Source of the DNA: Adineta vaga
Taxonomy: Eukaryota; Rotifera
Assembly (NCBI GenBank): GCA_021613535.1
Contig: CP075496.1
Location: 9,610,001 to 9,674,000 of the forward strand
Reading direction: 5' to 3'
Length of the DNA: 64,000 nt
Shown: positions 1 through 12,732 of the stretch, one piece after another
Layout of the letters: each line of letters starts with the position of its first letter
Numbering within the stretch: the first letter of the stretch is position 1
Translations under genes and position numbers: made by a program
Notes under the pieces: model-generated
Databases searched by the model: none
What the model saw: only the letters and a program-made list of their open reading frames with translations
Told to the model about the DNA's origin: nothing

Positions 1-1634
1 TGCTACAACTTCACCTAATTTTGCATCTTTTTCCCATTTCATTACACGATTATTCCATGAATCGGATACATACAAACATTTATCTTGTCCAATAAAGATA
101 TATGTTGGATGATTGAATTGATGAAGACGATTTCCTGGTCCATGACCACCAGCAACTGTAGTACCACGAGTATCACCTAACTCATATCGTTTGACTCTAT
201 GATAATCACTGTCAGTAGCATAGATAAGTCCTTCGTCATCCACAGCTATCGCAAAAGATGCAATATTATTAAGGACTTTTTCAAAACGAGCATCCAGATC
301 TGACGTAGATCGTTTTACTATGCGTTGATTGTGATAATCACAAATGATATAACTATCTGATTGCTGATGAAAAACAATATTTGAAGGTGCACATAACATA
401 TTTTGTCCATAACCAGATATATTTTTTCCAGCTATACGTTGACTCATATTCGTTCCTTCTTTAAATTTCATAATACGATGATATAAAGTATCAGCAACTG
501 AAATAGTTTGTCTAGAATTTACAATAAGACCTTGAGGTGAACGAAGATTATTCATTATAGAACCAAAACCTCCATCATGATTACGACCACCGGCAAAGGT
601 TTGAGATTCACTAAAGATATTAAAAAACATGTTTCTCTTTCGGTCAAAAAAAGTTTCATACGAACCATATCTCTGTCGAAACCATAGCATTTGCTGGGCG
701 TGTGCGCATAGTCCGGTCCTTTGTTCGTTTGGTTGGAGATTTTTTTCTTTGACAGCATTCGGATTTCCATTCAGCAGTTCGTGGTATAAATATTTCTGCT
801 ATAATGAAGAATACGTACAAATAAGAGAATCGAAATTGTAAGATAACTTACAATATAGAATTTCATTAAAAAATATCTCTGCATTTGCGCGCAACCGATG
901 TGTAATAAATGGTCTCTGCCTTTCGTCACTTTCAATGGTAACTTCGTCAGTTATACGTTGAATAATATCGACGATATTCACATTTTCCTCAACAATATTT
1001 CTCAATAAGCATTCCATGTATAGATTATTAGGATTTGTTTTATTAGCGGCACATGCATATTGAATCAGTGTTTTATCAGATGCTTTCATCTTACTGAGTC
1101 CTTTGCGTCGCGCTTGAACTAAAGAAAATATACGAGTCCATATTTGTGACGGAAATATACACGATATTACTTACAGGCAGATTTCGATTCATTTTTTATT
1201 CGATATTGTCTACAACAATCCAAGATCATAACGAGCATGTACGATGCTTCTGTGTCTCTTAACCGTCCTATTACTCTATCAAGTGGTGTACCAAAAGCTG
1301 CAACATCTTCGCCACTAGAGATACGATCATCTCCGGTGTTAATCAAATAATTCGTACCATCAATCTGACAACTGTGGCCAGAAAAAAAGAATAAGATCAA
1401 ATCCCCATCTTGAATAGTTTTAGTAAATGTAATGATATTTTCCAACATCGTTTCGTGTTTTGCAACATCGTAATGCGCTGTAGATTTAAATTTTATTTTT
1501 TCAAGTGATTGCTCTAAATCTGTAGCATTCTTGATAGATTGATTTAGTTTATTCTGTTCTTGTTCGTAATTATCATTTCCAATAAGCAATGCTAACCTTC
1601 GAAGAATACGAAAATTATCATTAGGATTTGCCAT
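1..1634 (-). CDS. Caspase-like domain fused to NHL repeats (3' end outside window)
   Basis: Four exons can be read on the minus strand: 1634-1175, 1118-852, 798-666 and 610-1, with GT-AG introns of 56, 53 and 55 nt and continuous phase. Exon 1 encodes a caspase (C14) fold with the putative catalytic His in the SGHS motif (H87) and Cys in LDCCR (C141). Exon 4 encodes NHL beta-propeller repeats, for example DSWNNRVMKW, and runs off the left edge. NHL propellers bind protein or RNA partners, so this looks like a protease or scaffold with a binding module. The start MANP at 1634 was chosen because a TTTTAG acceptor-like signal lies just upstream. The third donor (GTTCGT) is weak, so the 666/610 join is the least certain. 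The gene downstream of 3852 is a tandem paralogue with the same 460-nt first exon. Confidence 0.75.
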
Positions 1635-1994
1635 CAGCGATCGAATAATTATATCTAAAATAATGAACAAGGACAAATATTGTAATATCTAATAATTTCT
1701 TTAAAAACGATAGGCCTTGCTGCTCGTTGATTTTCATTCAAAGTAATTTGTCAGTGTATTGTTTGAAAGTATTTGTCTCGCCTAGGTTACGAAAGAAAAG
1801 ATTGTTCGTTCTATTCATTTTCTCAATGCACATTTGTAACGAAAGCAAAAAAAGAGTTTTTTCACATCTCGAAAGAATTGGTGGATCACTCATGAAAGTT
1901 GTTGTTTCACAGTCACCTTCGTGTTTCTTTTCTTTTATTCGAAGATAATGGCAATAAAACTACTAAGTTCATGTCATGAGGAAAATAAATAGGA

Positions 1995-3852
1995 TTAATT
2001 TTGATGAATCTTATATTGTTGAATTCGATGATTATATGAATCAGCAACATACAGAGTGCCATCACTATCGAATACTAAACCTTCGGGACCATTCAGTTGA
2101 TGAGCTTTGTCTCCTGACATAAATGGATCGCCAGCAATGAGATCTCCATGAGAAGCATTCTTTCGCCAACGCATAACTCGATGATTCCAATGATCGGCAA
2201 CATAAACTGTTCCATACTTATCAACAGCTATTCCTGCAGGGCAATCCAGTTGAGTAGGATGTTTTCCTTTGCCATGACCACCAGCTACAATAATACCCTC
2301 TTTGGCACCTTCTTTCCATTTCATTACACGATTGTTCCAAGAATCGGATACGTATACTGATCTATCTAGACCAATGAAAATGTATGTCGGATGATTGAGT
2401 TGATTGGGACGCGATCCTTGTCCATGACCACCAGCAACTATTTCACTATATCTACTACCGATTCGATATCGTCTCACTTCATGATATTCACTATCCGAAA
2501 CGTAGATAAAGCCTTCATTATCTATAGCTATTCCAGAACATGTAATGTCGTCAATAATTATTTTAAAAATTTTATTCAATCCAAGCGTCACTTTAACCAC
2601 TTGTCGATTCTGAGAATCGCAAATTATAATAGAACTTTCTTTCTTCTTTCTACGATAAATAATATTAGTAGGTGCATAAAGCATATCATATCCATCACCA
2701 GGAATATTTTTACCGGCTATCCTATTGACTTCTTTCCCATTATTTCTATATCGCATAATACGATGGTTTAACGTATCGGCGATCATCAGAGTTCGATTAG
2801 GAGTCAGAAATAGGCCTCGAGGACAATTTAGTTGATATAATGTAGTACCAGGGCCATGATGATAGTTGCTATTGCTAGCCATACTGCGAGCTTTGGTATT
2901 CCATCTGGCATATTTTGGTATATTAATTTTAGCTATAAAAAAGAAGAAAAAAATGTAGTTCATTCAAGACTTGATTAAATGTGAGATGAATTCCACGCAT
3001 CATTTATTCACTGTTTCGATTCGAGATTGAGAGTGATTGCGAGAAAATAACTGATATGAATCGATACTTACACTGTATCAACTCTATCAAATAGATCTCG
3101 TCATCTTCGTTCCATTCGTATGTAGTGAATGGCTTTTGTGTTTTGTAAGTTTCTTCAGACACATCTTCTCTCACATTTTTGAAAATATCAACAAGTTTAA
3201 CATCTGGTTCGGTGATGTTCTTTACTAAATGTTTGAAATATAGATTATTTGTAGTTGTTCGATTAGAAGCACATGCAAATTGAATTAAAGTGTTATATGG
3301 TGCCTCCATTTCGTGTAAACCTTTGTCATTGACTAAATTAATTGAGCAAAGATAACTCATGATCCGATAGAACTAGAAAACGTGCTACTTACCATAGGGT
3401 GGTATATTACTTTTTAGATGATATGGTCTACAGCAATCTAATATAAGAGTAATCATACATGTTTCCCGTTTCTTCGTTATGCGTTTCAGTACTTTGTTAA
3501 TTGAGGTAGCGAGAACTTCAATATTTTTGTCATCTTCTATGTGACTGTCTTTCGTAGGTATCAAATAGTTCCTGCCATTTACTTGACAGCCATAACCGGA
3601 AATAAAGACCAAAATAAAATCACCATCATTGATAACTTTGGTGAACCTTTTTACTGCTGCCATTGTGTCTGGTTGTGTTTGAAGATTATGATGAAATTCA
3701 GTTTCGAAATTCATGGCTATGAGCAATTGCTCCAAATTTTGAGCATTTTTGAGACAGTGATCAAGATTATTTTCGTCGTCAGTATAGCTATCATTGACAA
3801 TAATAAGGGCGATCTTTCGAGCAAAAACAGATTCGTTATTAAGAAGTGTCAT
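1995..3852 (-). CDS. Pseudo-caspase (His to Tyr) fused to NHL repeats
   Basis: Three exons, 3852-3393, 3332-3072 and 2932-1995, join in phase to about 552 residues. Residues 1-150 form a caspase fold like that of the neighbouring gene at 1-1634. The last 310 residues are NHL repeats (motifs such as DTLNHRIMRY, DSWNNRVMKW, DHWNHRVMRW), about five blades visible. The Cys motif LDCCR (C141) is kept, but the His motif reads SGYG: residue 87 is Tyr, codon TAT at 3594-3592, one base from CAT. The protein should therefore lack normal caspase catalysis and may act as a scaffold. The exon 1 length (460 nt) matches the paralogue exactly, which supports the model. The start ATG at 3852 is the first in frame; no acceptor-like AG was seen before it. 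Confidence 0.82.
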
Positions 3853-4349
3853 ATTTTATCATAGGTAGAAGTGTGACATAAATTCTGTTGGTTACCTTAT
3901 TAATAAAGAGAGAAAAAGAATACATTCATGTGACTGTCAATACATCATTCAAGATTTAAGATATCATTATATTAGGATCAATAGATGAGAATCCTAAAAC
4001 TTCTACGAAATACAAGTAACTATTTCGATTGTTCAATAGATATTTTTCTTCGAAAAACAGATTAAGATTGAAATCACGTACTTATAAAATGTAGTATGTA
4101 CACACGTGTTGTATGTTGCTTGGAAGCATTCAATGTTTGATGATTATAAAAGAAAGAGTCTGCTATATTTTCTTTTGTTCTGTTTCTTCCTAATGTTTGT
4201 TTGTTGAGTTTGAAGGACGGCTAAATTAAATATTTTTTCCAACCGATGTAAAATACATATAAATATTTCTTGTTTTTTTTATTGTTGCGTCAAATGATGA
4301 GATGTTCGTAAGAAAAACTTTGAATTGTTTTTTAGATATAAAGAGAACT
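3853..4349. promoter_or_regulatory. Divergent intergenic region between two caspase-fold genes
   Basis: This stretch of about 500 bp separates the minus-strand pseudo-caspase/NHL gene from the plus-strand caspase/ART gene, so both promoters should lie here. No convincing TATA box or motif was identified. A TTTTTTAG acceptor-like signal at about 4328-4335 stands 14 nt before the start ATG at 4350. An upstream in-frame ATG at 4302 is followed by GTAAG, so it is more likely leader or intron sequence than coding sequence. Confidence 0.45.
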
Positions 4350-6398
4350 ATGGCAAGTTCCACTGTGAATTCGCCCTATCGAAAACTTGCTCTGATTCTA
4401 AGTAATGGAAACTATAGTGAATCATATAATCAACTCAATAATGCCGAGGAAAACGCAAAAGCGCTCAAGAGTTCACTCAAACAAATCGGTTTTCAAGTTA
4501 CAACTGTTTGTGATAAAGGAAAACATGATATGAATACAGCTATCATCGATTTCTGTAGAACAATTCGCAACGGTGATATAGTTTTGCTGTACTTTTTTGG
4601 TCACTGCTATCAAGTTAAAGGTAAAAACTATATCATACCAGTCGGTGATAATGAAATCGAAGAGGATAGAGATGTCGAAGATTTTGCTGTCGATCTCGAT
4701 AGAACTCTCGGACGTTTAGTAGAAAAAAATAGTTCTTTCGTGAATATATTTGTCTTGGATTGTAATGGAACTTATTCATTGCAAAAAAATACAGCATCAA
4801 GTTGTAAGTACTATTTCAAATGATATCTTTGAAAAAATAGAATATTCCCGATATGTTTCTAGCTACAAATAAAAGAAAAGGTGTCCCTGAAATGAAACAA
4901 TTAGATGGACTCTTTATTCAATGTGCCTGCAGTACTAATGAATCAACGCGTAATAACTTATTTACGAAACACTTACTTAATAATATTCAAGAAGCAAATG
5001 TTAATATTCCTGATCTTTTCTGTCAAATCTCTAAAGATGTTTTAAAGGAAAGTGATAAGAAACAACGACCACTATCTATCAATGGCTTAAATCTAGATCG
5101 TGAAGTTTATCTAAATGAAGTTAAACGTCAAAGTAAGTTTCTATAAGATTAGCTATTGACAATTGTTTTCTAAATCTTCAGAGTGGGATGATTTGGACAA
5201 CGAGGAGATACCACCACTTATGAAAAAACAAGAAGAATTACGAGATTGCTATGATAATTATCCGAATGTTGATGATGTTATCAATCGAGATACACCAGAT
5301 ATGAAAAAAGCAGATGAACTTACCGAATCCCTATTGTCAACACAACCATCAGGAAAAGTGACTGACAAGAATACAGTATTTCACGCATTAAACAATTTAA
5401 TGGCGGATAACAATCAAGAATGCGTGTTTTTTGACTCAAAACAAGGTATGAAACTTCATGATGCATCAGCAAATTTAACCGATCTTAATGTGAAAGAAAG
5501 ACCATTTGTCTTGAAATTAAAGAGCAATGAAGATTTTGTTGATTACAGAGATCCAAAAGATAAGATTTTTGATCTAAAAGTGATCAAAACACTGGATAGT
5601 GCGATCGAACAAAATGAGTCACATCCTGTTATTGATGATATAGTGGAAAAATTAGCGAAAGCACATGACACTGACAAAAGTAATATAGTTGTAAAAAATG
5701 TGTATTTGGGATCGTTCAACATAGTCTATACGGTGAACGATATAACAAGCAATGTTGTTAAAAAGTTAACTAGTGCTTATCGAAAATTAAAAGAACAATT
5801 CAAACAGTTTGTCGCTGCAAAAATTCATCCACTATTGTTTCGACCATCATTTGATATAGCTCAGTTCGATGCTGGTGGTGATAAAACATTTGCAGCACCA
5901 TCAAGTCACCAAGTTGGACCACCTGGACGAACTAAAGAATATATTTCACCCGTTGGTTATACAAGATATGGATTAAAAGTTTTGGGTAAGTATGAAACAG
6001 ACGAATGGTTGCATCCATTCGGAATACCAGGAAACTGGTATAGAGCCTTCCATGGAACGGGACGCGCAACCGCTGCAGATTTTGGTAAGTCAGGTGAACC
6101 AATAGATAGGGAATTTGCCTGTGTTGATGCTGCTTCTAACATTCATAAAACTGGATTTCGTAAAGCAAGAATTCATTTCCATGGAGAGGGTGTCTATTGT
6201 TCTCCAAAATCGACTTTTGTAGAGGAAGGGTATGCCGGCGAAGTGACAATGGATACAATCGAAGGAAAGAAAAAGTTCAAGATGATGTTACAAGTAGCTG
6301 TCAGTCCTGATGATGTCAAGATTGTGGGCAATGACATTTGGGTTGTTTCCCATCCTGAAAGTATTCGAACGTACGGAATACTCATCAAAGAAGTTTAA
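4350..6398 (+). CDS. Pseudo-caspase (Cys to Asn) fused to an ADP-ribosyltransferase-like domain
   Basis: Exons 4350-4803, 4863-5132 and 5182-6398 join in phase to about 646 residues. Residues 1-150 are a caspase fold with the His motif FFGH (H85), but the Cys motif reads LDCNG: N139 (codon 4764-4766) replaces the Cys, and the usual Arg is Gly. The middle 250 residues are acidic and unassigned, with faint resemblance to the middle of the proteins at 54641-58793. The C-terminal 150 residues carry AFHGT and GVYCSP motifs, the pattern of the His and Tyr of PARP-type ADP-ribosyltransferases, preceded by a KYETDEWLHP block also found in those two genes. The ART assignment rests on motifs only. An AATAAA at 6498-6503 fits a poly(A) signal. 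Confidence 0.78.
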
Positions 6399-6764
6399 TT
6401 CAGATCACATGAAGTGATATCTTTTTTCTGGAACTTTACTTTTAAGAGCTGAGTCGTTTGTGTGTAGTAATATAGTCCTTGTTGCTATTTTACTCAAAAT
6501 AAAATAATTGCTATATAAACTATTTCGAAGATGATTTCAAATTGATTTACGATCTCTCCTTAGTTGTAATATAGATTTATAACTGAATTGATTTCTACTA
6601 TGAGAAGTTACTGCATCATATACATTTAATAAAAGTTAAAATGTTCTCAAACACAAATATCTTATCTTTTTGAGATAGCGTCTTAAGTATATTTTGCCAT
6701 TTCTTCGTTTTTTTGTCTTTGGACACTCCATCTTCAAATCTTACGTATAAACTTATTGTGAATA
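6399..6764. other. Intergenic, same-strand spacer
   Basis: The spacer separates the caspase/ART gene from the next plus-strand gene. It holds the likely poly(A) signal AATAAA at 6498-6503, 100 nt after the stop. A minus-strand open frame at 6616-6825 has no recognisable features and overlaps the first exon of the next gene. Nothing else is evident. Confidence 0.4.
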
Positions 6765-8063
6765 ATGCAATTGTTACTTTTCTGTATTTGTGAGTGAATG
6801 AACTGCTATTGAAAAACTTTTTCACGTCGATTATTGATATTCTAGTTCTTTACATACCAGTTATATCATCGAAGATTAGTCCATGTGCAAAATGGAGTAC
6901 AAATGGAATTACCGTTGCGGGTACTGGCATCGCTGGCAATACATCTCAACAACTTTATAATCCACAAGGCATCTTTGTTCATAAACAAACGAATACATTA
7001 TATGTAGCTGATTTCAGCAATCAACGTGTTCAGAAATTTTCATTGAATGAATCATCTCCTATAGGTATTACTGTTGCGTCAGGTGTTTGGTGGATGCCTG
7101 TCAATATTCATGTTGAATCTGATGACAATAGTAATAAGAAAATTATTTATGTGATAACATTTTCATCTGAACATGCTGAAAAATGGATTGAAGGAATTCT
7201 TCATGGTGAACGACTCTTTCCTAGATGTCGTGCATGTTCAGGTATTTCAGTTGATAGAGACAAAAATGTATATCTATCATCGTCGAGTGACTATTGCATA
7301 TACAAATGGTCACCGCAAACCAATACAACACTAGTTGTTGCTGGTCATGAAGCGCAAGCAGGATATACTGATGAGAATCTTTTCGAACCTCGAGGAATCT
7401 ATGTTGATCAGACAAAACAAACAGTGTACGTAGCTGATTTGAAAAAGAATCATATTCAGAAATGGACTATGGGCGCGAATGAAGGTCCAACTGTCGCTGG
7501 TTCGCGAGCAGGAGAGAGTGGAAACACTGTTGATCTTCTCTCAGAACCAGTAAATGTACAAGTTGATGAAGAAACAGATATTCTCTACATAGCTGACAAA
7601 AGAAACCATCGAATTCAACGTTGGTTTCCAACGGCATTTGAAGGTGACACGATTGCTGGTGGAAATGGTAAGTATTCTATTATTCACGAATTTGATTAAT
7701 AAAAATCTATGTATATGTATGTAATGATAAATGATATAGGTGAAGGTCATGGTGCCGATCAACTTCGTTTTCCAAATGATCTAGCATTTGATCGTGATGG
7801 TAATCTTTTTGTGTGTGATACTACAAATCATCGTATTCAATTTTTTAAATTGATTGATAATCAATCATGTAAATCGACATCAACAGGTGAATTTCTAATT
7901 CTTTTCGAAATTATTGACTTTTATTTTTACTTTTAGCTATTGTTGCGATATTCAAGTGAGTGTATATCGTACGTATTTCTTTCATCGAATATGATGTCAA
8001 TATTTTAGAATGATCGTTCTATTTGGCACATTGTCGATCTTAGCGTGGCTATACATGAATTAA
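6765..8063 (+). CDS. Secreted or membrane-anchored NHL-repeat protein
   Basis: Five exons, 6765-6789, 6846-7667, 7740-7886, 7937-7955 and 8009-8063, join in phase to 355 residues. The 25-nt first exon and the start of exon 2 give a clear signal peptide (MQLLLFCIFLYIPVISS). The mature part has NHL blades with motifs such as LYVADFSNQRVQKF, VYVADLKKNHIQKW and LYIADKRNHRIQRW. The last two exons encode a hydrophobic end (VLFGTLSILAWLYMN), which suggests a C-terminal membrane anchor. Exon 4 is a 19-nt microexon. Unlike the neighbouring caspase/NHL fusions this protein should face outside the cell or an organelle lumen. All donors are GTAAGT or GTGAGT-like, which supports the small exons. Confidence 0.8.
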
Positions 8064-9974
8064 TTTACATCCTACGGCAGCGGACACATTTTATTTTATA
8101 TTTCAGAAACTGAATATATACGATATAAACCTTCTTACTGTTTTGAAATATGCATCCATGCGAATAGAACTAAATAGTAGAAGAGCCAACAAACAATAAT
8201 ACTAATTCCAGTTGAAAAGAATGAGAAATATTCTATGAAAAAATAATGAAGTAAAATAGTGTATTTATTTCTAACTATCTCGATAAATAACACATAAATG
8301 CCATGTACATTTATAGCACAAAAACGAAAAGCAATAAATCTTCTTCTCTGCTGTCTACATGTTCATTTTTATCATATAGATTTCGATCAATCACGATTAT
8401 GGAATGAACTTTTGAGAAGACAGATAGAAAACGAAAATTCTCTCAAGGAATATTTATACTGAAGTATTGATTTTTATTTGTATTGGGGACAAACTACTGT
8501 TCAGATAAAGTTTGCAACAAAAACAACAAGTTGAGCTTTCTTCTGATTATAAAACCTTCTATTGATCAAATATCTTCGCTGAAATATTTTATAATTCACA
8601 TTTGCAAAATATACTATCCTACCGAGTACATCATCCGTGCATTGTCTCAAATTCTGTTGTACACGAAGGGAAAGACTATTTTTGTATGTATCAGTTCTGT
8701 ATCAATAAGTCGCCGTACGATAATTTTGAAAATAAGCAACTGTTTCGAAAGGATAATATTTGTTTTGTCGTTTTTTAAAACACAACGGAACTGAAATAAC
8801 ATGTTTGTTACTTATTACCGTCACATGTATATCATGAAAGCGAAAAGTACATTATCACTTCCGTTCTGTAACCATGGCTTTTTCATATATTACTTTAAAA
8901 TTAAGCATACGATTTCTTTACTATTTGCAATCGTTTTGAATGTAATTTAGAAATAAAACAAAATTATCTTGTGATCATTTTGTAAAGAATTTCGTGTGAA
9001 ATGTTTTTTGATATAGTCTGTCACAAAACTCTAGTTTAATTTTAGTTATTTCCTACACTACTGTATCATTTTGAAAGTCTTGTATCATGAATGATATGAA
9101 ATTGAAAGATCCTCAGATGATTTTTCTACCATTTCGTCCTAGTCTAATTCATATCAATATTAGAAAATGTAGATATCTCTCTCGATGACATTCATGCTGT
9201 TAGGTATATATTTTTTTTTCAAGATCACATTTCGAACATTCACAAAATTTCATGACTCATGCATACAAATATCAGGTTTTAGTTTCCTTCCCGAGGTATT
9301 TACCTACTTACATATTTTTAGTAACTTTGATTAATTATCTTTCATCACGCATCATATCACAAAAACGTTAGGGTATGTTAGCAATGCTTGTGTTACTCAT
9401 CGATAATTAGTAGTTTTATTTTTGTTATAAATCATATAACTGTTCAGTTCTCAAAGATTGTTCACAAAATTTTCAGAAATGTTAAAATTTCTAGAGCAAA
9501 TAATATAAATCACTTCTTAGCCATGTTATGCAAAACTAATTAAGCTCAATAAACTAAACTCAATTTTTAACTGTAGAAGAATGATAATTGTTTCTTTAAA
9601 TTACATGATATTTGCCTCACTTCCTAATTATGTTGATTACCATGACAATTTCAAAACATCATTTAGTCTGAACTATCTATATAGGTCCAACCTTTTTCAG
9701 ATTGTGCAGTCATTCTTTCGCCACCGTCTTTTTTTATTTACTTGAGCCAAAAGCGATGAAGAAGTGTTCTATTATATTTCCATGCCAGATTTCGCAAAAT
9801 TTTATACAATATATAGATCCATTCGGATTTATTTGCATATGAAACTATTTTTTCTAGCATGGTGAGAGATTTTCAATACTTTACTCGAGTAATTTCGTTC
9901 AAACTATCGAAATCAAACAAATCATTTGTTTCACATATTAATATATAATTCATATATTTTAGATTCGAAAAAAA
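8064..9974. other. AT-rich intergenic region, no gene recognised
   Basis: About 1.9 kb separates the NHL gene from the first two-TM gene. Only short open frames occur, with no motif, repeat array or RNA gene that I can support. Confidence 0.5.
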
Positions 9975-10818
9975 ATGCTTGCACCGCTTGCTGTTCAAAA
10001 AACTGTTGTTATCTCACAAAAGCCAAGTAACTATATTTTTGATTCTGCAATTTATCTTCGATACAATGTATGCATTTTTCTTTGTATTTTCAAGAATTTT
10101 TTGGAAGCGTAGAATTTCCAACAGATCTTCCTCCAGAATTAACAGAAATTATAGATCCATATGAATTCCAACAATCCATAGAGAATATCAACCACGCTTT
10201 TCGAAAAACTGCTGTTGAATTAATCATAAAGATTATTTTTCTTCTTGGTATATTGATTGGTGTGGCGCTTACAATTATTGGTCCATTAATAGCATCAAAA
10301 ACAGAGTTTGCTGTATGGATTTCCATTCTCATTGTTGGCCTTGTTTTACCACTGATCTGTATATTCTTCAAAGTCTGTGTGTTCTGTTTCACTGATAGAG
10401 CACGTATGGAAAAAGTGAAAATGGTAATTAATGCTGAATCAATGAAATACTCGACTCGAAGACCAATACCCACAATATGGCGGTTGGATTTGGAAACTTT
10501 TCACATTTCATCCACTGATGGAGGGACTACTCGCATCGTTTACTATGTAAGTGATGATGATCTGCATAAGTCAAATTTTATTACTGAGGCATATCCGAAA
10601 TCGTTCGTGTCGTAAAATGAAGATTTGATCGAACGAGATAGATTCTAAAGACAAAACTTGAATACTCATCTGAATAATAGTGAGATTGTTTAATTATTTT
10701 TCTTGTTTGATTTAAGATCATTATCGACATTGGCAAACGACAAGGGAACGAAATCAGACATGGTACATCAAATCGTATGCCAAATTTACATGAACCTGTC
10801 TCATATATGGGCGAATAA
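9975..10818 (+). CDS. Two-TM membrane protein, paralogue A
   Basis: Exons 9975-10026, 10095-10546 and 10717-10818 join in phase to 201 residues. Exon 1 is 52 nt, exactly as in the paralogue at 13272-14036. The family is not one I recognise. Two adjacent hydrophobic segments (about residues 70-92 and 96-120) are followed by a conserved block with NAESMKYSTRRPIPTIWRL and a short hydrophilic tail. A block before the membrane segments, PYEFQQSIENIN, is also shared with the paralogue. A membrane hairpin with both ends on the same side is likely. The middle donor GTAAGTGATG is strong and the third exon starts after TTTAAG. Function unknown. Confidence 0.78.
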
Positions 10819-11618
10819 AACTCGGGATTTATACCTGTATCATCACATCACACGAATCTAGTTTAATGTCATGCGAACATGAACTGTTTCTTTCAAACAA
10901 ATATTTATATCAAATAAATTTACTTTTTCCTATGATATATACTATTAGTAGTTACACTGTTCTTGCTATTCTGTCTGTTCATACTCAAAAGAATGTTGAT
11001 ATAGATAACATTTCTTTTGCTATTTCTTTCTTCTGTTTTATCTTTTCGAAGTGTGGATGGGTTAAGATGTGAAGTAAGGGAATGAAATATTTTAATCAAG
11101 AAACAAAGAATACGTAATTCTACGAGATCATAATTAATAGGTATTATTTACTAGATTGGTTGTGTCTGGCAAGAAGAAGAAGAAGAAATAAATAGAGAAA
11201 ATCAACAACAGAAACGAAAAAAGAAAACGTGTATTATAGTAACGTCATTATATTATATCTTTCGATTGATGCAAAATGAGTGCTCGTGTTCTGTTCTTTT
11301 TTATCAGTTGATACTTTTTTTTGTTTATTTGAAGTGTTCGTCTTTTATTCTATTCTCGAATATGTGACATATAGTTTTATACATGCAGCTCTCTCGTCTT
11401 ATAAAGAAGTAGGACGATCTATAACTATATTGTACAACACATACAGGTACTTAAATCACTTGTAGTTCTCTCTCAATATGAGTCACCATGATATTTTCTA
11501 TTAGTAAATATTGATCATGTCACTTCGTCCTGCATAAAATGAAAGATAATAATTCTTTATATAAATAGGCACTTTAATATGTAATTTTAGATTAGATTGA
11601 GGGTGAGTGTAAATTCTA
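10819..11618. other. Intergenic region
   Basis: Eight hundred bases separate the two-TM gene from the dioxygenase gene. They hold purine-rich simple sequence near 11170-11230 and no supported gene. A TTTTAG acceptor-like site lies at about 11585-11590, upstream of the next start codon. Confidence 0.45.
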
Positions 11619-12732
11619 ATGGCTGATCAATATTCTCAATTAGTTGAGCAATATCATCGTGATGGATATGTAATTTTACGAAATGTGATCGATGATCAAT
11701 TAATTAAAGAATGTCAAGCACATATTGATTTCTTACAAAAGAAATATCCAACAATTCCAGGAGAACATTTTCATCATCCAATTATGCGAAATGATCCATT
11801 CTGGATACGACTCGTTAGTGATCAACGTTTATTAGATTTAGCTGCTATTTTTGGGGAACCTTTTATCAAACCAAATGATGGAATTGCACTCTTTTCATCA
11901 CATTATTTTTCTAAACCACCTAAAACAGGTATGGCTGTTCTTTGGCATCAAGATGGTAGGTTGTATTCGTTTATACTATATAGTTACAAATTCTAATGAA
12001 TACGATTATTTACTGTTATAGGTGCATATTGGCCATTAAAACCAATGAATGTATTAACAATGTGGTTAGCTGTCGATAGAAGTGACAGCGAAAATGGTTG
12101 TTTACGAGTAATTCGTGGTAGTCATAGACAAGATTTAACTACATTGAAAGAAGATGTTTCAGTTAGTAATGTTTTGGGTAGTTACACACATCGTGATGAA
12201 GATATTAATCCAAATGATATTGTTGATATTATTTTAGAGCCTGGTGGTGAGTTTAATCAATCATATTTCTTGAAAATGATTTGATTCTTCAAATATTTTG
12301 TTTTTTTAGATATTAGTATTCATCATCCGAATATCATTTATGGTTCGAATGCAAATACAAGTGATCGAAGACGATGTGGATTAACAATTCGGTATTTCAA
12401 AGATACTTGATATCGAAAGAAGTTTTCATTCGTTTTTTTTCCAAAGATATATCGCACCTACGACAGAATGTGTGAACAAAGAACAACCAGTGATGATGAT
12501 GAGTGGAACATCTGTTCTAGGTATTAATCATTATCGAAGTTGGCCGAAATATCGACCTGGTTATGACTTTTCATTTCATGGATGTGAGCAATGGAATGAA
12601 AAACGACGAATCGTACAAGAAGATGAATCGTATTTTGAGCGAACAGATTATGATCAAATGGACAAACAAGTTGAAGATGAAGTGTTAAGTTTCGTTTCCA
12701 AATTAGGTGGAAAAAAACCATATGGTGAATAA
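11619..12732 (+). CDS. Phytanoyl-CoA dioxygenase (PhyH)-family protein
   Basis: Exons 11619-11955, 12022-12246, 12310-12391 and 12447-12732 join in phase to 309 residues, the usual length for the family. PhyH proteins are Fe(II)/2-oxoglutarate oxygenases. The HxD part of the metal site is clear in VLWHQDG (H110, D112), and the 2-oxoglutarate-binding Arg region is seen in RRRCGLTIRY. The position that is usually the distal His in the HGS motif reads IIYGSN (Y198). A His pair lies a few residues earlier (H192, H193) and could substitute, so loss of activity is not certain. The gene lies between two copies of an unrelated two-TM gene on the same strand. Confidence 0.87.

Noticed and set aside
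2391-2771. Long plus-strand open frame inside the caspase/NHL gene
   Set aside because: It is antisense to clear NHL repeats and has no domain of its own; it reflects codon bias of the real gene.
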